From positions 23,026 through 87,025 of the forward strand of contig DUZS01000013.1 of the NCBI GenBank assembly GCA_013349405.1: a stretch of DNA of 64,000 nt, given 5' to 3'. Positions 1 through 12,301 of the stretch are shown here, one piece after another. Position 1 is the first letter of the stretch, and each line of letters begins with the position of its first letter. This DNA comes from Desulfuromonadales bacterium (GTDB lineage: Bacteria > Desulfobacterota > Desulfuromonadia > Geobacterales > Pseudopelobacteraceae). Below the pieces are notes generated by a model, which saw only the letters and a list, made by a program, of their open reading frames with translations, had not been told where the DNA came from and ran no database searches. The translations under genes and the position numbers were made by a program.

Positions 1-573
1 CTTGCCTACAAACTGTTCTACCGGGTGTTCGACGCCTTCTCTTACCTGACTATTCCCCGCGACGCGGGCGATTTTGCCCTAATGGACAAAAAAGTGGTAA
101 AGTGTGTCCTTCAGTTCCCCGAACGGGACCTGTTCCTGCGCGGTGTCAGGGCGTTTGTCGGTTTCAGGCAGACCGGCGTCGATTATGTCCGTCCGGAGCG
201 GATGTTTGGTGTCACGACCAACAACCTGCTCAAGAACATCGGCTGGGCAAAAAAAGGGATCCTCTCTTTCAGCAACACTCCGCTCAATATTCTCAGTTTT
301 GCCGGCACCCTGCTCTTTATCATTTCAGTCATGTTGGGAGCTGTTCAGGTTGCGAGTCGTATCCTCTTCCCCGAACTTGCTCCGAGAGGGGTGACAACCA
401 TGCTGCTGATCATCCTCTTCTTCGGCTCGGTTAATCTCTTTGCTATCGGGTTAGTCGGCGAGTACATCGCCAAAATTTTTGAAGAGGTCAAGCAGCGGCC
501 GCACTTTATCCGCAAACATCTGATCCGTGACGGGGAACTGCGTAACTTTTCGATAGAGCAGCACAACAACTGA
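1..573 (+). CDS. Glycosyltransferase family 2 membrane protein, C-terminal part
   Basis: This gene is cut by the left window edge. Frame 1 is open from base 1, and the GTG at 25 used by the ORF track is internal. The visible part holds the end of a GT2-type domain and then two hydrophobic helices (about 'FAGTLLFIISVMLGAVQVA' and 'TTMLLIILFFGSVNLFAIGLVGEY'). This C-terminal pattern is typical of the DPM1/GtrB/ArnC-like polyprenyl-phosphate sugar transferases, with the 'GEYIAKIFEEVKQRP' tail seen in that family. It probably transfers a sugar to a lipid carrier at the inner membrane. The next gene, a methyltransferase, starts 18 bases later and may share the transcript, which suggests envelope polysaccharide work. 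The exact sugar cannot be read from this fragment. Confidence 0.8.
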   Translation, partial: LAYKLFYRVFDAFSYLTIPRDAGDFALMDKKVVKCVLQFPERDLFLRGVRAFVGFRQTGVDYVRPERMFGVTTNNLLKNIGWAKKGILSFSNTPLNILSFAGTLLFIISVMLGAVQVASRILFPELAPRGVTTMLLIILFFGSVNLFAIGLVGEYIAKIFEEVKQRPHFIRKHLIRDGELRNFSIEQHNN

Positions 574-591
574 CCGGAGATACCTCTTGCC

Positions 592-1491
592 ATGGAAATG
601 ATATCACGGCCCTGTCCGTTATGCGGGTCATCGGACACCGGCGCCATTTTTGCCGAGGCAGACTTCAACATCGAGCGTCTCGACAGCTATGCCTTTGCCT
701 CGCGCAAAATGCCTGAATACATGCATTACCGGCTGATTGACTGCCCGACCTGTGACCTGCTCTACGCCAATCCCCTGCCTGATGCCGGCTATCTGGCTGA
801 GGGCTATAGCGAAGCGGCCTACGACAGCGGCGTTGAAGCGCAGTACGCAGCCGCAACTTATGGCGCTATTCTATCAGCCTTTATTGCGCATTTGCCGGAT
901 CGCCACGGCACTCTCGACATCGGCGCGGGAGACGGCGCTTTTCTTGAGCAACTGGTGCAATCCGGCTTTTCTCAGGTTGCCGGGGTGGAACCATCCCGGG
1001 CTCCCATTGCGACGGCACGACCAGACATCAAGCCGCTCATCAGGGAAGGGGTTTTTCGCGGAGACGACTATACCCCGAACAGCCTCACTCTCGTGACATG
1101 CTTTCAGACACTTGAACATCTCCACGACCCGATGGCAATGGCCAGAGAGGTGTATCGCCTTATCAAACCGGGCGGAGCGGCCTTTTTTATCTGTCATAAC
1201 CGCCGCGCCCTGTCGGCGCGGCTGCTCGGCAAAAAATCTCCCATCTTCGACATCGAACACCTCCAGCTCTTTTCGCCGCAGAGTGCCCGGTATCTTCTGG
1301 AACAGACAGGTTTCACCAGCGTAACACTCATGCCGGTGGTTAACCGCTACCCGCTGCGCTACTGGCTGAGGCTGTTGCCACTGCCGGTGATGCTGAAACG
1401 TTCACTCATTACCGTCCTCGACCGGATGGGAGCAGGAGGCGTTTCCTTCTCGATTCCGTGCGGTAATCTGGCCGTGGTCGGTTTCAAATAA
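592..1491 (+). CDS. Class I SAM-dependent methyltransferase with N-terminal zinc-ribbon-like motif
   Basis: The protein has 299 residues. It opens with a CPLCGS...CPTCDLLY pair of Cys-x2-Cys motifs (residues about 7-10 and 48-51), as in methyltransferases that act on sugars or lipids. A Rossmann SAM-binding motif I follows ('DIGAGDGAFLEQL', about residue 105). The middle motif 'TCFQTLEHLHDP' and 'IKPGGAAFFICHN' fit the Methyltransf_23-like family. An ATG sits behind the weak Shine-Dalgarno 'ccggaga'. It directly follows the glycosyltransferase, so a role in modifying a cell-surface glycan is likely. The substrate is unknown. Confidence 0.82.
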   Translation: MEMISRPCPLCGSSDTGAIFAEADFNIERLDSYAFASRKMPEYMHYRLIDCPTCDLLYANPLPDAGYLAEGYSEAAYDSGVEAQYAAATYGAILSAFIAHLPDRHGTLDIGAGDGAFLEQLVQSGFSQVAGVEPSRAPIATARPDIKPLIREGVFRGDDYTPNSLTLVTCFQTLEHLHDPMAMAREVYRLIKPGGAAFFICHNRRALSARLLGKKSPIFDIEHLQLFSPQSARYLLEQTGFTSVTLMPVVNRYPLRYWLRLLPLPVMLKRSLITVLDRMGAGGVSFSIPCGNLAVVGFK

Positions 1492-1520
1492 AATAAAATT
1501 GTATCATTGGAGCAGAGACT

Positions 1521-2777
1521 ATGACGATCACTGAAAAAGTCGTAAAAATTGCACAGGATGCCCGTAATGCCTCGCTGGAAATGGCACGGTTATCCTCCAC
1601 CACAAAAAACAGCATGCTGCTGAGGATGGCTGATGCCCTTGAAGGTGCGACGGCAGGAATTATCCCGGAAAATCAAAAGGATCTGATTGCCGGCGAGCAA
1701 AAAGGTCTTTCCGCAGCCATGCTCGATCGCTTGATGCTTGATGAAAGCCGCATCAAGGGAATCGCCGGCGCTCTGCGCGAGGTTGCCGCACTGCCGGACC
1801 CGGTCGGTGAAGTAACCAGAATGTGGAAGCGACCGAACGAGCTTATGGTCGGTAAGATGCGTATTCCGCTCGGCACAATCGGCATCATTTACGAGTCTCG
1901 GCCTAACGTGACCGCCGATGCCGCCGCGCTCTGCCTCAAGGCCGGCAATGCCGTGGTACTGAGGGGCGGCTCCGAAGCGATCAATTCGAATCTGGCTATC
2001 GCCGCGATCCTGCAGGGGGTGCTGAGGGAGATGCATATCCCGGAAGCGGCATTGTCACTGATTCCGTTCACTGAGCGGGAAGGGGTGCTGGAGATGCTCA
2101 AGCAGGAAGAGTCCATTGATCTGATTATTCCGCGCGGTGGCGAAAGCCTGATCCGCTTTGTGGTGGAAAACTCGCGCATCCCTGTCATCAAGCATTACAA
2201 GGGTGTCTGCCATATCTTTGTCGATCAGTCGGCCGATTTCGACAAGGCGGAGCAGATCATTATCAACAGCAAGACCCAGCGCCCGGGCGTCTGTAACGCG
2301 CTGGAAACGCTCCTGATCCACAAGGATGTCGCCGCTCGGTTTATTCCGCGAATAGCCGCCACACTGACTGCGCTCGGGGTGGAATTACGAGGCGACCAGG
2401 TTTTTTGCGATCTGGCGCCTATTGCCGTGCCTGCGACGGAAGAAGACTGGCATGCCGAATATCTGGAGCTGATTCTTGCCTGCCGGGTCGTTGATGACAT
2501 CGACGCCGCTATTGACCACATCAACCGCTACTGCTCACTGCATACGGAATCGATTATTACCAGTGACTACAGTCGCGCCCAGCGTTTTATCCGCGAGGTC
2601 AACTCCTCCTGCGTCATGGTCAACGCTTCGACCCGTTTTTCCGATGGCGGCCAGCTTGGTCTGGGCGCCGAAATCGGTATATCCACCACTAAACTGCACT
2701 CCTTTGGCCCGATGGGGCTTGAGGATCTGACCACGACCAAATTTATTGTTTACGGCGATGGGCAGGTACGGGAGTAA
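1521..2777 (+). CDS. proA: Gamma-glutamyl phosphate reductase (proline biosynthesis)
   Basis: This 418-residue protein has the full usual length of ProA. It reduces L-glutamate 5-phosphate to glutamate semialdehyde with NADPH, the second step of proline synthesis in the cytoplasm. Family signatures are plain: 'PLGTIGIIYESRPNVTADAAALCLKAGNAVVLRGGSEA' and the catalytic cysteine segment 'RPGVCNALETLLIH' (about residue 255). 'SDGGQLGLGAEIGISTTKLHSFGPMGLEDLTTTKF' near the C-terminus is the classic aldehyde-dehydrogenase end. The start ATG has 'ggagcag' upstream. proB is not in this window, and neighbours are unrelated in function. Confidence 0.97.
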   Translation: MTITEKVVKIAQDARNASLEMARLSSTTKNSMLLRMADALEGATAGIIPENQKDLIAGEQKGLSAAMLDRLMLDESRIKGIAGALREVAALPDPVGEVTRMWKRPNELMVGKMRIPLGTIGIIYESRPNVTADAAALCLKAGNAVVLRGGSEAINSNLAIAAILQGVLREMHIPEAALSLIPFTEREGVLEMLKQEESIDLIIPRGGESLIRFVVENSRIPVIKHYKGVCHIFVDQSADFDKAEQIIINSKTQRPGVCNALETLLIHKDVAARFIPRIAATLTALGVELRGDQVFCDLAPIAVPATEEDWHAEYLELILACRVVDDIDAAIDHINRYCSLHTESIITSDYSRAQRFIREVNSSCVMVNASTRFSDGGQLGLGAEIGISTTKLHSFGPMGLEDLTTTKFIVYGDGQVRE

Positions 2778-2864
2778 TTCTGCCAAAATTCAAATTGAGT
2801 GGCAAAAAACCCTGTTTTCTGATATACCGTTGCTACTCAAAATGTATGAACAAGGAGTTTTATT

Positions 2865-3869
2865 ATGAAACGACTCGTCATGAGCGTACTGGTTATTGCC
2901 GTAACCTTGCTTGGCTGTGCCCAGAATCGCTTCAATGTTCCGACAGAATATTTTTCCGAAAAAGTCAGGGTACTCGGGATTGCCCCGGCTTTTGTGGATG
3001 CGGATTCTGATATAATCCATCCGCAAAAGGATCTTTTGCTAGCTGTTATCTCGGATCTTAACCGAAAAAATGAACCGCTGCTCGTGCGCAAGCTCCAGGC
3101 AACGGGCAATTTCTATGCGGTGACGCTGCTTGCGGATGAGCCGCGCCAGCTTTTCAGCGTATTGATGGCCCGGCGTGAAAAACGGAATGATGCAAATATT
3201 GAGTACAACAAGTACTTCTGGAAAAACGATGAAATTGCCGCCTATATCAAAAAAAATCGTCTCGACGCTCTTATGATTGTCACCGTGAGCGGTTTGACCC
3301 AGAAAAGCAAAATTTTTTCCAGTAACCTGCTGTCATCGCTTGAGACCAACTACAATTTCCTGACGATGACCGCCCAGATAGTTGGTCCCGATGGCACTGT
3401 GCTGTGGGAATTCCCGAATTTCCGGGGGCAGTTTGTTTCACCATACTACCCGCTTGTCAACCTTCAGTATCCTGACTTCAGTGAATCTGAAGCGAATCAG
3501 TCCCGTAGTACCGAGGTTCGCTTTAAGTCTGTTGACGGAATTCGCCGTACATTGGAATTGAAGAAAAAGGATCTATTGTTCCGTGAAACAGAGGAACCGG
3601 AAGTCTACGGAAAATTGTTTGATGAGATGACCTCGTTAATCAAGTATTCTGCCGACAAAAAGGCGCAAAGCAATCAGCCGCCAGCCGGTGAACCGTTGAA
3701 ACCGGCTGCAACCGGCGTGACAGCACCGGTCGCGTCACCAGTTGCAGTGCCGGTTCCTCCGGTCGAAGCACCGGTAAAAGCCCCGCTTCCCAAAGGTGCT
3801 GTGGAGGTCCCGGTGGCCCCGACCCCTCCGGGAAACGAAATTGTCCCGGCAACTTCGAGCACTCTATAG
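2865..3869 (+). CDS. Putative lipoprotein of unknown function
   Basis: This 334-residue protein starts behind a strong Shine-Dalgarno (AAGGAG, 7 bases before ATG). It has a short signal peptide ending in a lipobox ('VTLLGCAQN', Cys about residue 18), so it should be lipid-anchored in the envelope. The body (about 30-265) resembles no family I can name. Its 'LDALMIVTVSGLTQKSKIF' and 'DGTVLWEFPNFRGQF' segments look like a folded alpha/beta periplasmic domain. The last 65 residues are a low-complexity Pro/Val/Ala tail ('PVAVPVPPVEAPVKAP'), a probable flexible linker. It lies between proA and hisZ, which gives no functional hint. Confidence 0.75.
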   Translation: MKRLVMSVLVIAVTLLGCAQNRFNVPTEYFSEKVRVLGIAPAFVDADSDIIHPQKDLLLAVISDLNRKNEPLLVRKLQATGNFYAVTLLADEPRQLFSVLMARREKRNDANIEYNKYFWKNDEIAAYIKKNRLDALMIVTVSGLTQKSKIFSSNLLSSLETNYNFLTMTAQIVGPDGTVLWEFPNFRGQFVSPYYPLVNLQYPDFSESEANQSRSTEVRFKSVDGIRRTLELKKKDLLFRETEEPEVYGKLFDEMTSLIKYSADKKAQSNQPPAGEPLKPAATGVTAPVASPVAVPVPPVEAPVKAPLPKGAVEVPVAPTPPGNEIVPATSSTL

Positions 3870-3951
3870 CCTTTTGTTTTGACATGGCATCCGGATTTTG
3901 CGACAATCCCGCTTTCGCTTTTTACTCTATCCGGTTTCAAATCCAGGATTC

Positions 3952-6554
<2,603 letters not shown>

Positions 6555-6567
6555 TCTTTCTGTAATA

Positions 6568-6619
6568 CGGTAAACGTAGAAAGGCCGACAGAAGACTGTC
6601 GGCCTTTCTACGTTTACCG
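6568..6619. terminator. Perfect 24-bp inverted repeat, probable bidirectional terminator
   Basis: Two 24-base arms, beginning 'cggtaaacgtagaaagg', are exact reverse complements around a 4-base loop (aaga). The hairpin starts 14 bases after the purA stop. It ends 18 bases before the stop of the minus-strand GH13 gene, so it sits between two converging genes and could stop both. There is no long U-run outside the stem. The inner 'aaagg...cctttc' pairs could partly serve that purpose. Confidence 0.7.
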
Positions 6620-6636
6620 CGACTATTATGCGCACA

Positions 6637-9600
6637 TCAGATGACCGTTTTTTTAGCTTTAGATGTACGTCGATTGACAGGCGTCTCAGGCCGTCCAGCA
6701 AAAAGCCTGCTGCGGTAGCCGACATCCCGCGCAAGATTCACGCCTGAACTAATCGCGTGTTCCGCTTCAGCCATCTTTGCCGTTATGGTTCTGGCAGAAG
6801 CGGTGGCAGCACAACCCTCCAGCAGCAGAAGCAGCGACAGCCACTCAAAAAGCTCCTCAAAGCGCTCCTTGTTAAACCACTCGACCCCATCGCTTTCATG
6901 ATGCAGCAAAAATGCCTGACACGCTTCGAGTTCAAACAGCCCCTGCATCTGTTGCAGAGTGCTGACCGCAGGGTTCCGTTTGTTTGAGCGCCACCATTCG
7001 AGCAGTGCGGAGAGCAGCTGGGTAGCGCGACTGCCAAAGTCAGGATCGCCATCCCGCCGCAAAAACTTTCTCAGTGTATAATCAAGTCCCCTGCTGACAG
7101 GATCAAGTGTGGTCTCGCGAAGTACCAACCAGGCAAGCAGCAGGGATTGGGCAGCCTCATCCGAGAATCCGGCGGTGAGGCGGAGCTGGAATGAGCGGGC
7201 AGCGCTCGCGGATGTTTTGTGCGAACTAAGTCCGGTGAAGCAGACGTACCGCGCAAGGGCGGAGCTTTTCTTTCGGGAAGCAGTCTGTTTGGCTTTACCG
7301 GTAGATGCAGTCGTTTTGTTCTCGGCAGCAGCCTGCATAAACAGGTCAAGACTCTGCTGCAGCACTTCCGCAGTTACGGAGGATTTTTCCTCTTGTGCCT
7401 GCAGCTCAAATAGCGACCGGAATGCAGAGTTCAACTCGCCAAACTGCAGCTGTTTTCGCGCCTCCTCAAGTGAATCGACCCCCGAGCCGTTCAGATGTGC
7501 ATACAACTGCTGCCATGAGCCATCGGCATCATCATGTATTTCCCTGAAATCGAGGAACACATGGAATTGATACTCTTTCAGCTCGACATACAACCCATGG
7601 GTGCGCAGCTCAGCGGTTGAGCGAAGGTACTCAAGCCCCTCGGTCTGATCAGAGAAGGCGAGATAACTGTCGTCATCAGGGGCAACCAGTGCGTCGGCAA
7701 GCAATATCCGGTCGAGTCGTCCCCCTTCCCCTTCCCCGGCGCCGAGAAAAGCAACAGACTCCTTGATCCAGCCGGCAGTCGTCGTATGACTGTTGTGATA
7801 GAGCACCAATGCCCGATGTTTATCAACCCGGTTCGAGTAGGCAAAAACGTTTTCATCAACATGGTCACCGGCATAAAAATCGTACAGCACAAAGTTTTCG
7901 GATCCGGAAAAGAGCCAGCGGCGGCGCAGCAGCGGGAAAATCCACATTTCATGGCCACGCACCAGACCGGCATCGACCTGCTCGTCCCAATAGGCGCGTT
8001 TATACTCCATGCCGTATTTTTCGTGGAATCCTTCGATCTGGCCATGACCAAACATCGGTAAGCCGGGCATGGTGGACAACAACACACAGGCGCCGAAATA
8101 TTTACCCTGAGAACCAAACTGGGCGACGGCGGTCTTTTCATCCGGATTATTCATGAAATTAACAAACCGCTTGAGGATTTCGTGGTTGAATTCGAGAACA
8201 TTTTTGATGGTAGTCCGATATTTGGCGTTTTCCTCGGTCATAAGCATATTCATAAAGGCGCTGTTGTAGACGCGATGCATGCCAAGCGTCCTGACAAAAT
8301 ACCCCTCCATCATCCAGAACGCCTCAGCCAGCAGCAGTGTTCCCGGTGCCTCTGCCGCCACACGGTCCACCACCTCCCGCCAGAATTCGACTGGAAAGAC
8401 GGCATCAAACTCTTCTTTGCTCATGCCATGTTCGGCGCGTGACGGGACGCCGCCACCAAGGCCGCGCAGCGGAAACCAGAGACGCTGATAATGTTTCTTG
8501 GCCAGCGTCATGGCGGCATCGAAGCGAATTATCGGGAAATTTCGGGCAACATGGAGAATGGTCTGGATGACCGCTTCCCGCAGTTCGGGGATCAGATAAT
8601 TGAGCTGTGCGGTATCGTTCCAGGGGATGCTGGTGCCATCGTTGCCGTGGTAGATGTAGCGCGTCCGGCCGCTGTTCCGGTCATAATGCTTGAACACGAC
8701 GGCGGCGTCGCTCTTGTTCCAGTAGCCATCTTCAACCTGCAGACAGACGTTGGCATCGGAAGAGAGATCTGCTCCACTGAAGTGATAGGTGGGGAAGGGG
8801 GGGTAGTCGGTCTGAATGAACCAGTCCGGGTGCTGGATCACCCAGCGGGAATAGATGCCGGTGTGATTCGGTACCATATCACTGGCAAGGCGGATACCAC
8901 GGCGACCGGCCCGCTCACGCAGGTTTGCCAGCGCTTCCCAGCCGCCAAGGTCTGCTGCCACTTCGTAGTCGAACAGTGAATAAGCAGAGGCGATCGCATC
9001 CGGGTTGCCGCAGAGCTGCTTTATCTGCTGCGATGCCGGAGAGCGCTCCCAGAGTCCGATCAGCCAGAGTCCGGAAAAGCCCCGTGCCGCCAGTCGTTCG
9101 AGTTCGGCATCAGGCACCTGATCGAGCATGGTGATCGGATACCCGTAGGTGCGACTGAGCTGGTCAAGCCAGACATAGACCATCTTGGCCATCAGGACGA
9201 CGTGAGACATCCAGCCGGCATCGGACGAAAAGGCCTCATACGCGGGATAGTCGAAGCCGTGAAACACCGCATTGGTTCCGGAATTGTGGGAAGGGTCTCC
9301 AATCGAGTGCCCACCGCGGCGGAAATCAAGTACCGGAGCCTGCCCCGGGTCACCTCCACCGCCGCCACGCTCACGCTGTTCCTCCTGCAGAATATCAAGA
9401 GCTCTTTCCACGTCATGAAGCAGCTCCGGCGGCAGAATACCCTGCCACTGTTCGCGGAGGTAGGCAACCTGCCCGGCCAGTGAATGGGGGGATGCGTTGA
9501 TTGCCGCCATGAGAGCTTCAATCAGGGTGCATCCTCTTTCGGCAAGAATCGGCCCATCCTTCAGCGATTGATCAAATATCTGAATGATGGTGGAGTAATG

Positions 9601-10146
9601 AGATGATGCGGCCAGAGCACGGTCGTCAACCAGCTCCCGAAAACTGTCAATCGCCGGATTGGCTGAAGCCAGGCGCAGCAGCAGCATTTCCCGCAACAGC
9701 TGATGCGTACGCATGGAACTGCTCAGGCTGTCAGCGAGCCAGTCGGCAGCTTCAGTATTCTCCATAAGAACAGGGGTGGGTGGAAATAACTCCACAAAAC
9801 GCCGGGCCGTTGACTGTAAACTTCTGCCGGATGGGTCAAAGCCGCTTTTCTTCAATGAATTGATGAGCAGAGACGATTCCGGAGCATGGGCAACACCGTC
9901 GATAAGGTAGCGTAATGCCTTCTGGAGGGATGCGTACAGGTTTAGTTCAGCGGCATGGACAACCGGGGAACCGGGAGACCGTCCGCTGTTAAGTTTGAGA
10001 GCCAGTTGCCGAAAAAACTGTATCTGAGGGATACCGCGCTCTTTAATGGTGTCAGAAAGCGAGCCGAGGTCAAGAGACCGCCAATGGAAAGAGGAAATCT
10101 GGATATCGTAGGGGAAGTAGGAATCTGTGCCGCTTGGAGCAGTCAT
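6637..10146 (-). CDS. Large GH13 (alpha-amylase family) protein, 1169 residues
   Basis: A roughly 280-residue helical N-terminal region is followed by a GH13 TIM barrel (about 290-800). Conserved GH13 regions can be seen: region I 'DMVPNHTG' (about 423), region II 'IRFDAAMTL' with the nucleophile Asp (about 542), region III 'LLAEAFW' with the acid Glu (about 607), and a region IV-like 'FMNNPDEKTA' (about 664). The last 300 residues carry no domain I recognise. A typical amylase is 450-700 residues, so both extensions are unusual. There is no signal peptide, so it probably acts on cytoplasmic alpha-glucans such as glycogen. The start codon has a GGA core upstream. It lies 46 bases downstream of the TPR gene on the same strand. 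Hydrolase and transferase activity cannot be told apart. Confidence 0.85.
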   Translation of the reverse strand: MTAPSGTDSYFPYDIQISSFHWRSLDLGSLSDTIKERGIPQIQFFRQLALKLNSGRSPGSPVVHAAELNLYASLQKALRYLIDGVAHAPESSLLINSLKKSGFDPSGRSLQSTARRFVELFPPTPVLMENTEAADWLADSLSSSMRTHQLLREMLLLRLASANPAIDSFRELVDDRALAASSHYSTIIQIFDQSLKDGPILAERGCTLIEALMAAINASPHSLAGQVAYLREQWQGILPPELLHDVERALDILQEEQRERGGGGGDPGQAPVLDFRRGGHSIGDPSHNSGTNAVFHGFDYPAYEAFSSDAGWMSHVVLMAKMVYVWLDQLSRTYGYPITMLDQVPDAELERLAARGFSGLWLIGLWERSPASQQIKQLCGNPDAIASAYSLFDYEVAADLGGWEALANLRERAGRRGIRLASDMVPNHTGIYSRWVIQHPDWFIQTDYPPFPTYHFSGADLSSDANVCLQVEDGYWNKSDAAVVFKHYDRNSGRTRYIYHGNDGTSIPWNDTAQLNYLIPELREAVIQTILHVARNFPIIRFDAAMTLAKKHYQRLWFPLRGLGGGVPSRAEHGMSKEEFDAVFPVEFWREVVDRVAAEAPGTLLLAEAFWMMEGYFVRTLGMHRVYNSAFMNMLMTEENAKYRTTIKNVLEFNHEILKRFVNFMNNPDEKTAVAQFGSQGKYFGACVLLSTMPGLPMFGHGQIEGFHEKYGMEYKRAYWDEQVDAGLVRGHEMWIFPLLRRRWLFSGSENFVLYDFYAGDHVDENVFAYSNRVDKHRALVLYHNSHTTTAGWIKESVAFLGAGEGEGGRLDRILLADALVAPDDDSYLAFSDQTEGLEYLRSTAELRTHGLYVELKEYQFHVFLDFREIHDDADGSWQQLYAHLNGSGVDSLEEARKQLQFGELNSAFRSLFELQAQEEKSSVTAEVLQQSLDLFMQAAAENKTTASTGKAKQTASRKKSSALARYVCFTGLSSHKTSASAARSFQLRLTAGFSDEAAQSLLLAWLVLRETTLDPVSRGLDYTLRKFLRRDGDPDFGSRATQLLSALLEWWRSNKRNPAVSTLQQMQGLFELEACQAFLLHHESDGVEWFNKERFEELFEWLSLLLLLEGCAATASARTITAKMAEAEHAISSGVNLARDVGYRSRLFAGRPETPVNRRTSKAKKTVI

Positions 10147-10192
10147 ATGTATTTCCAGTCGCGGAATGCCGGGATGTCAAACAAATCGCTGA

Positions 10193-12115
10193 TTACGGTT
10201 TTGCCTTAGGTACAGCTGTTGCCTTTGCACCAGCAGGGGCAGTTTTGGCAGCCGCGGGCGTTGTCTTGGCAGCGCCTGCGGATTTGGTACTTTTTGAGCT
10301 TTTTGAACTTTTTTTACTTTTTTTCGTTTTTCCTTTTTTACCTTTCGTTATTTTGCGTGGCTCAGGATTGAACTCATCACGAATATTATTCAGCAATACG
10401 GTGGTTTCTTCCATCGAGGGGTCAGCTTTTTTTGCTGCTTCGAGGGTCTCTTTTGCTTCAGGCAGGCGGCCGGTTTTCATGTACAGTCGGCCCAGTGCAT
10501 TGAGTGCCCGGGCATTGTCCGGCTTCAGTTCAATAGCTTTTTTATAAGAACCGGCCGCACTCTCATACTCTTTTTTAAAATCATAAATCAAGCCAAGCTT
10601 GTAGTGATTGACCGGGTCATCGGGGTTCAGTTCGACCGTCTCCTTGAGAAGAATCATGATTTCGTCATACTGCTTGTTTTTCACATACATCGAAATAAGC
10701 GCGGTACGCGCTTCACTGTCGTTTTTCTGAATTTCAAGCGCTTTTTTGTAGTGCAGAAGCGCCTTTTCATTGTCCCCTTTCTGTGCGTACAGAGCCGCAA
10801 TTTCCCGATTGGCATCACCATCGTTCGGGCTATAGGTCAACACGGAGTTATATGAAGCAATTGCCAGCTCGCTTTCTTTGCTTTTCGCATATATCCGGCC
10901 TAACTTAAGATGGATATCCGGGCTTTCAGGGCGTACCTTGAGAAACGCCGAATACTGCTCCACCGCGTCTTGAAACAGGCCGCGGGAGAAGCGGATATCA
11001 CCCAGTCGCAAGTGAGCTTCGGCGCCGTTCGGATTTACACTGATAGCCCGTTTGTAGGCGACAGCTGCTTCATCAATCTGTCCCTTTTTCTCATACAGTA
11101 TCCCCAGATTGAGATACACGTCGCTGTTGGTGCTGTTCCGGTGCTCTGCCTCACGATAGGCATCGATCGCCTCCGCATCCTTTCCGGCAGCCCGGTATAT
11201 ATGCCCGAGCTTTTCGTATGAAAGCGTATCTTCAGGGCGCTCCTTGATTGATGCCTTGAGGCTTCCGATCTCTTTGTCAACTCCGCTCACGCCATCCTGA
11301 GTAGCAGGATTCTGGACGGCTTGGGCGAGTTTACTTTTACCGCCCAGCAGCAGATGATAATCTGTCAGTTTGGCATCACCCTTATTTTTGTAGATATCGG
11401 CCAGCATCAGGTGAATCTCACGATTTTGCGGTGCAGCGACTTCTCCACGTTTCAGCTGTTCAAGAGCCTTGTCCACCTCGCCCCGCTGCAGATAAATCGC
11501 TGTGATGCCGATATGAGCCGGTGCTGAAGCGGGATCGGCGACGAGCGCCCTCCGATATTCCTGCTGTGCCTTATCCGGTTGGCTCAGGGCGGTGAAAACC
11601 TCCGCCAGGCCGATAAAGATAGAAGCATCCGTTGTCAGCTCCCGGCCAGCCTCGGTATAATGGTAGGCGGCGAGCGGATATACTTTCTGGGTAGCCAGGA
11701 TTCTGGCCATTGCCTTATGATAGTAAGGGTTTTGAATGGAAGCGAGACCGCGAGCCAGCTGGACTGACGCATCATCAGTCATCCCTTTCTGCGCATAGAG
11801 CAGGCCGAGATTGCCGCTGGCACGTGCGAATGAGGGGGCCTGCTGCAGAGAGCGGCGATATTCTTCTATTGCACCATCAAAATTACTGATCCGCTCCTGT
11901 TGCAACGCGTTGACAAAATGGGCAGCAGCGCCATCCGGGCACTGGCTGGTGATTTTTGCCTCTGCTTGGCGCATCAGTGCTTCATCACGCAGGGAGTTCA
12001 GCGTCCCGGCGATTTCGAGCGCTTCTTTGCAGGGATCGGAGCCTAAACCCCAGCTGAATCCTGTCAAAAAAAGCGTGGCACTTGCAAGCAACAGGTATGT
12101 TTTCAGGATCTTCAT
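10193..12115 (-). CDS. TPR-repeat lipoprotein-like or periplasmic protein
   Basis: This protein is about 640 residues from the ATG at 12115, which has a good Shine-Dalgarno (AAGGAAG). The ORF-track start at 12187 adds 24 residues with no ribosome site. A signal peptide ('YLLLASATLFLTGFSWGLG') is followed by 12 or more tetratricopeptide repeats (for example 'AHLRLGDIRFSRGLFQDAVEQYSAFLKVRPESP'). The end is a Lys-rich then Ala/Pro-rich tail ('KGKKGKTKKSKKSSKSSKS'). TPR arrays are protein-binding scaffolds, and here the scaffold is probably exported. The GH13 gene follows on the same strand, so they may be co-transcribed even though one looks exported and the other cytoplasmic. Confidence 0.85.
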   Translation of the reverse strand: MKILKTYLLLASATLFLTGFSWGLGSDPCKEALEIAGTLNSLRDEALMRQAEAKITSQCPDGAAAHFVNALQQERISNFDGAIEEYRRSLQQAPSFARASGNLGLLYAQKGMTDDASVQLARGLASIQNPYYHKAMARILATQKVYPLAAYHYTEAGRELTTDASIFIGLAEVFTALSQPDKAQQEYRRALVADPASAPAHIGITAIYLQRGEVDKALEQLKRGEVAAPQNREIHLMLADIYKNKGDAKLTDYHLLLGGKSKLAQAVQNPATQDGVSGVDKEIGSLKASIKERPEDTLSYEKLGHIYRAAGKDAEAIDAYREAEHRNSTNSDVYLNLGILYEKKGQIDEAAVAYKRAISVNPNGAEAHLRLGDIRFSRGLFQDAVEQYSAFLKVRPESPDIHLKLGRIYAKSKESELAIASYNSVLTYSPNDGDANREIAALYAQKGDNEKALLHYKKALEIQKNDSEARTALISMYVKNKQYDEIMILLKETVELNPDDPVNHYKLGLIYDFKKEYESAAGSYKKAIELKPDNARALNALGRLYMKTGRLPEAKETLEAAKKADPSMEETTVLLNNIRDEFNPEPRKITKGKKGKTKKSKKSSKSSKSTKSAGAAKTTPAAAKTAPAGAKATAVPKAKP

Positions 12116-12212
12116 AATTGGGTGCTTCCTTGTTTTATATCTGTAGTGCGGCGGGATTATACACATAACGTGGCAATATTTCAACAATTTAGGTTCTCAT
12201 CCGCCGAAACGC

Positions 12213-12240
12213 TTGATTATTAGGGCCGATTGTGGATAAT
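12213..12240 (+). promoter_or_regulatory. Possible sigma-70 promoter for the HDOD gene
   Basis: TTGATT and GATAAT are separated by 16 bases in the 186-base gap between the divergent TPR and HDOD genes, about 60 bases before the HDOD start. The match is moderate and unsupported by any other signal. Confidence 0.35.
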
Positions 12241-12301
12241 AACGGTTTGTGATTAGCCATTATCCGCGGCCCTCGGCACGTTGCTGCACCCATAGGAACC
12301 A

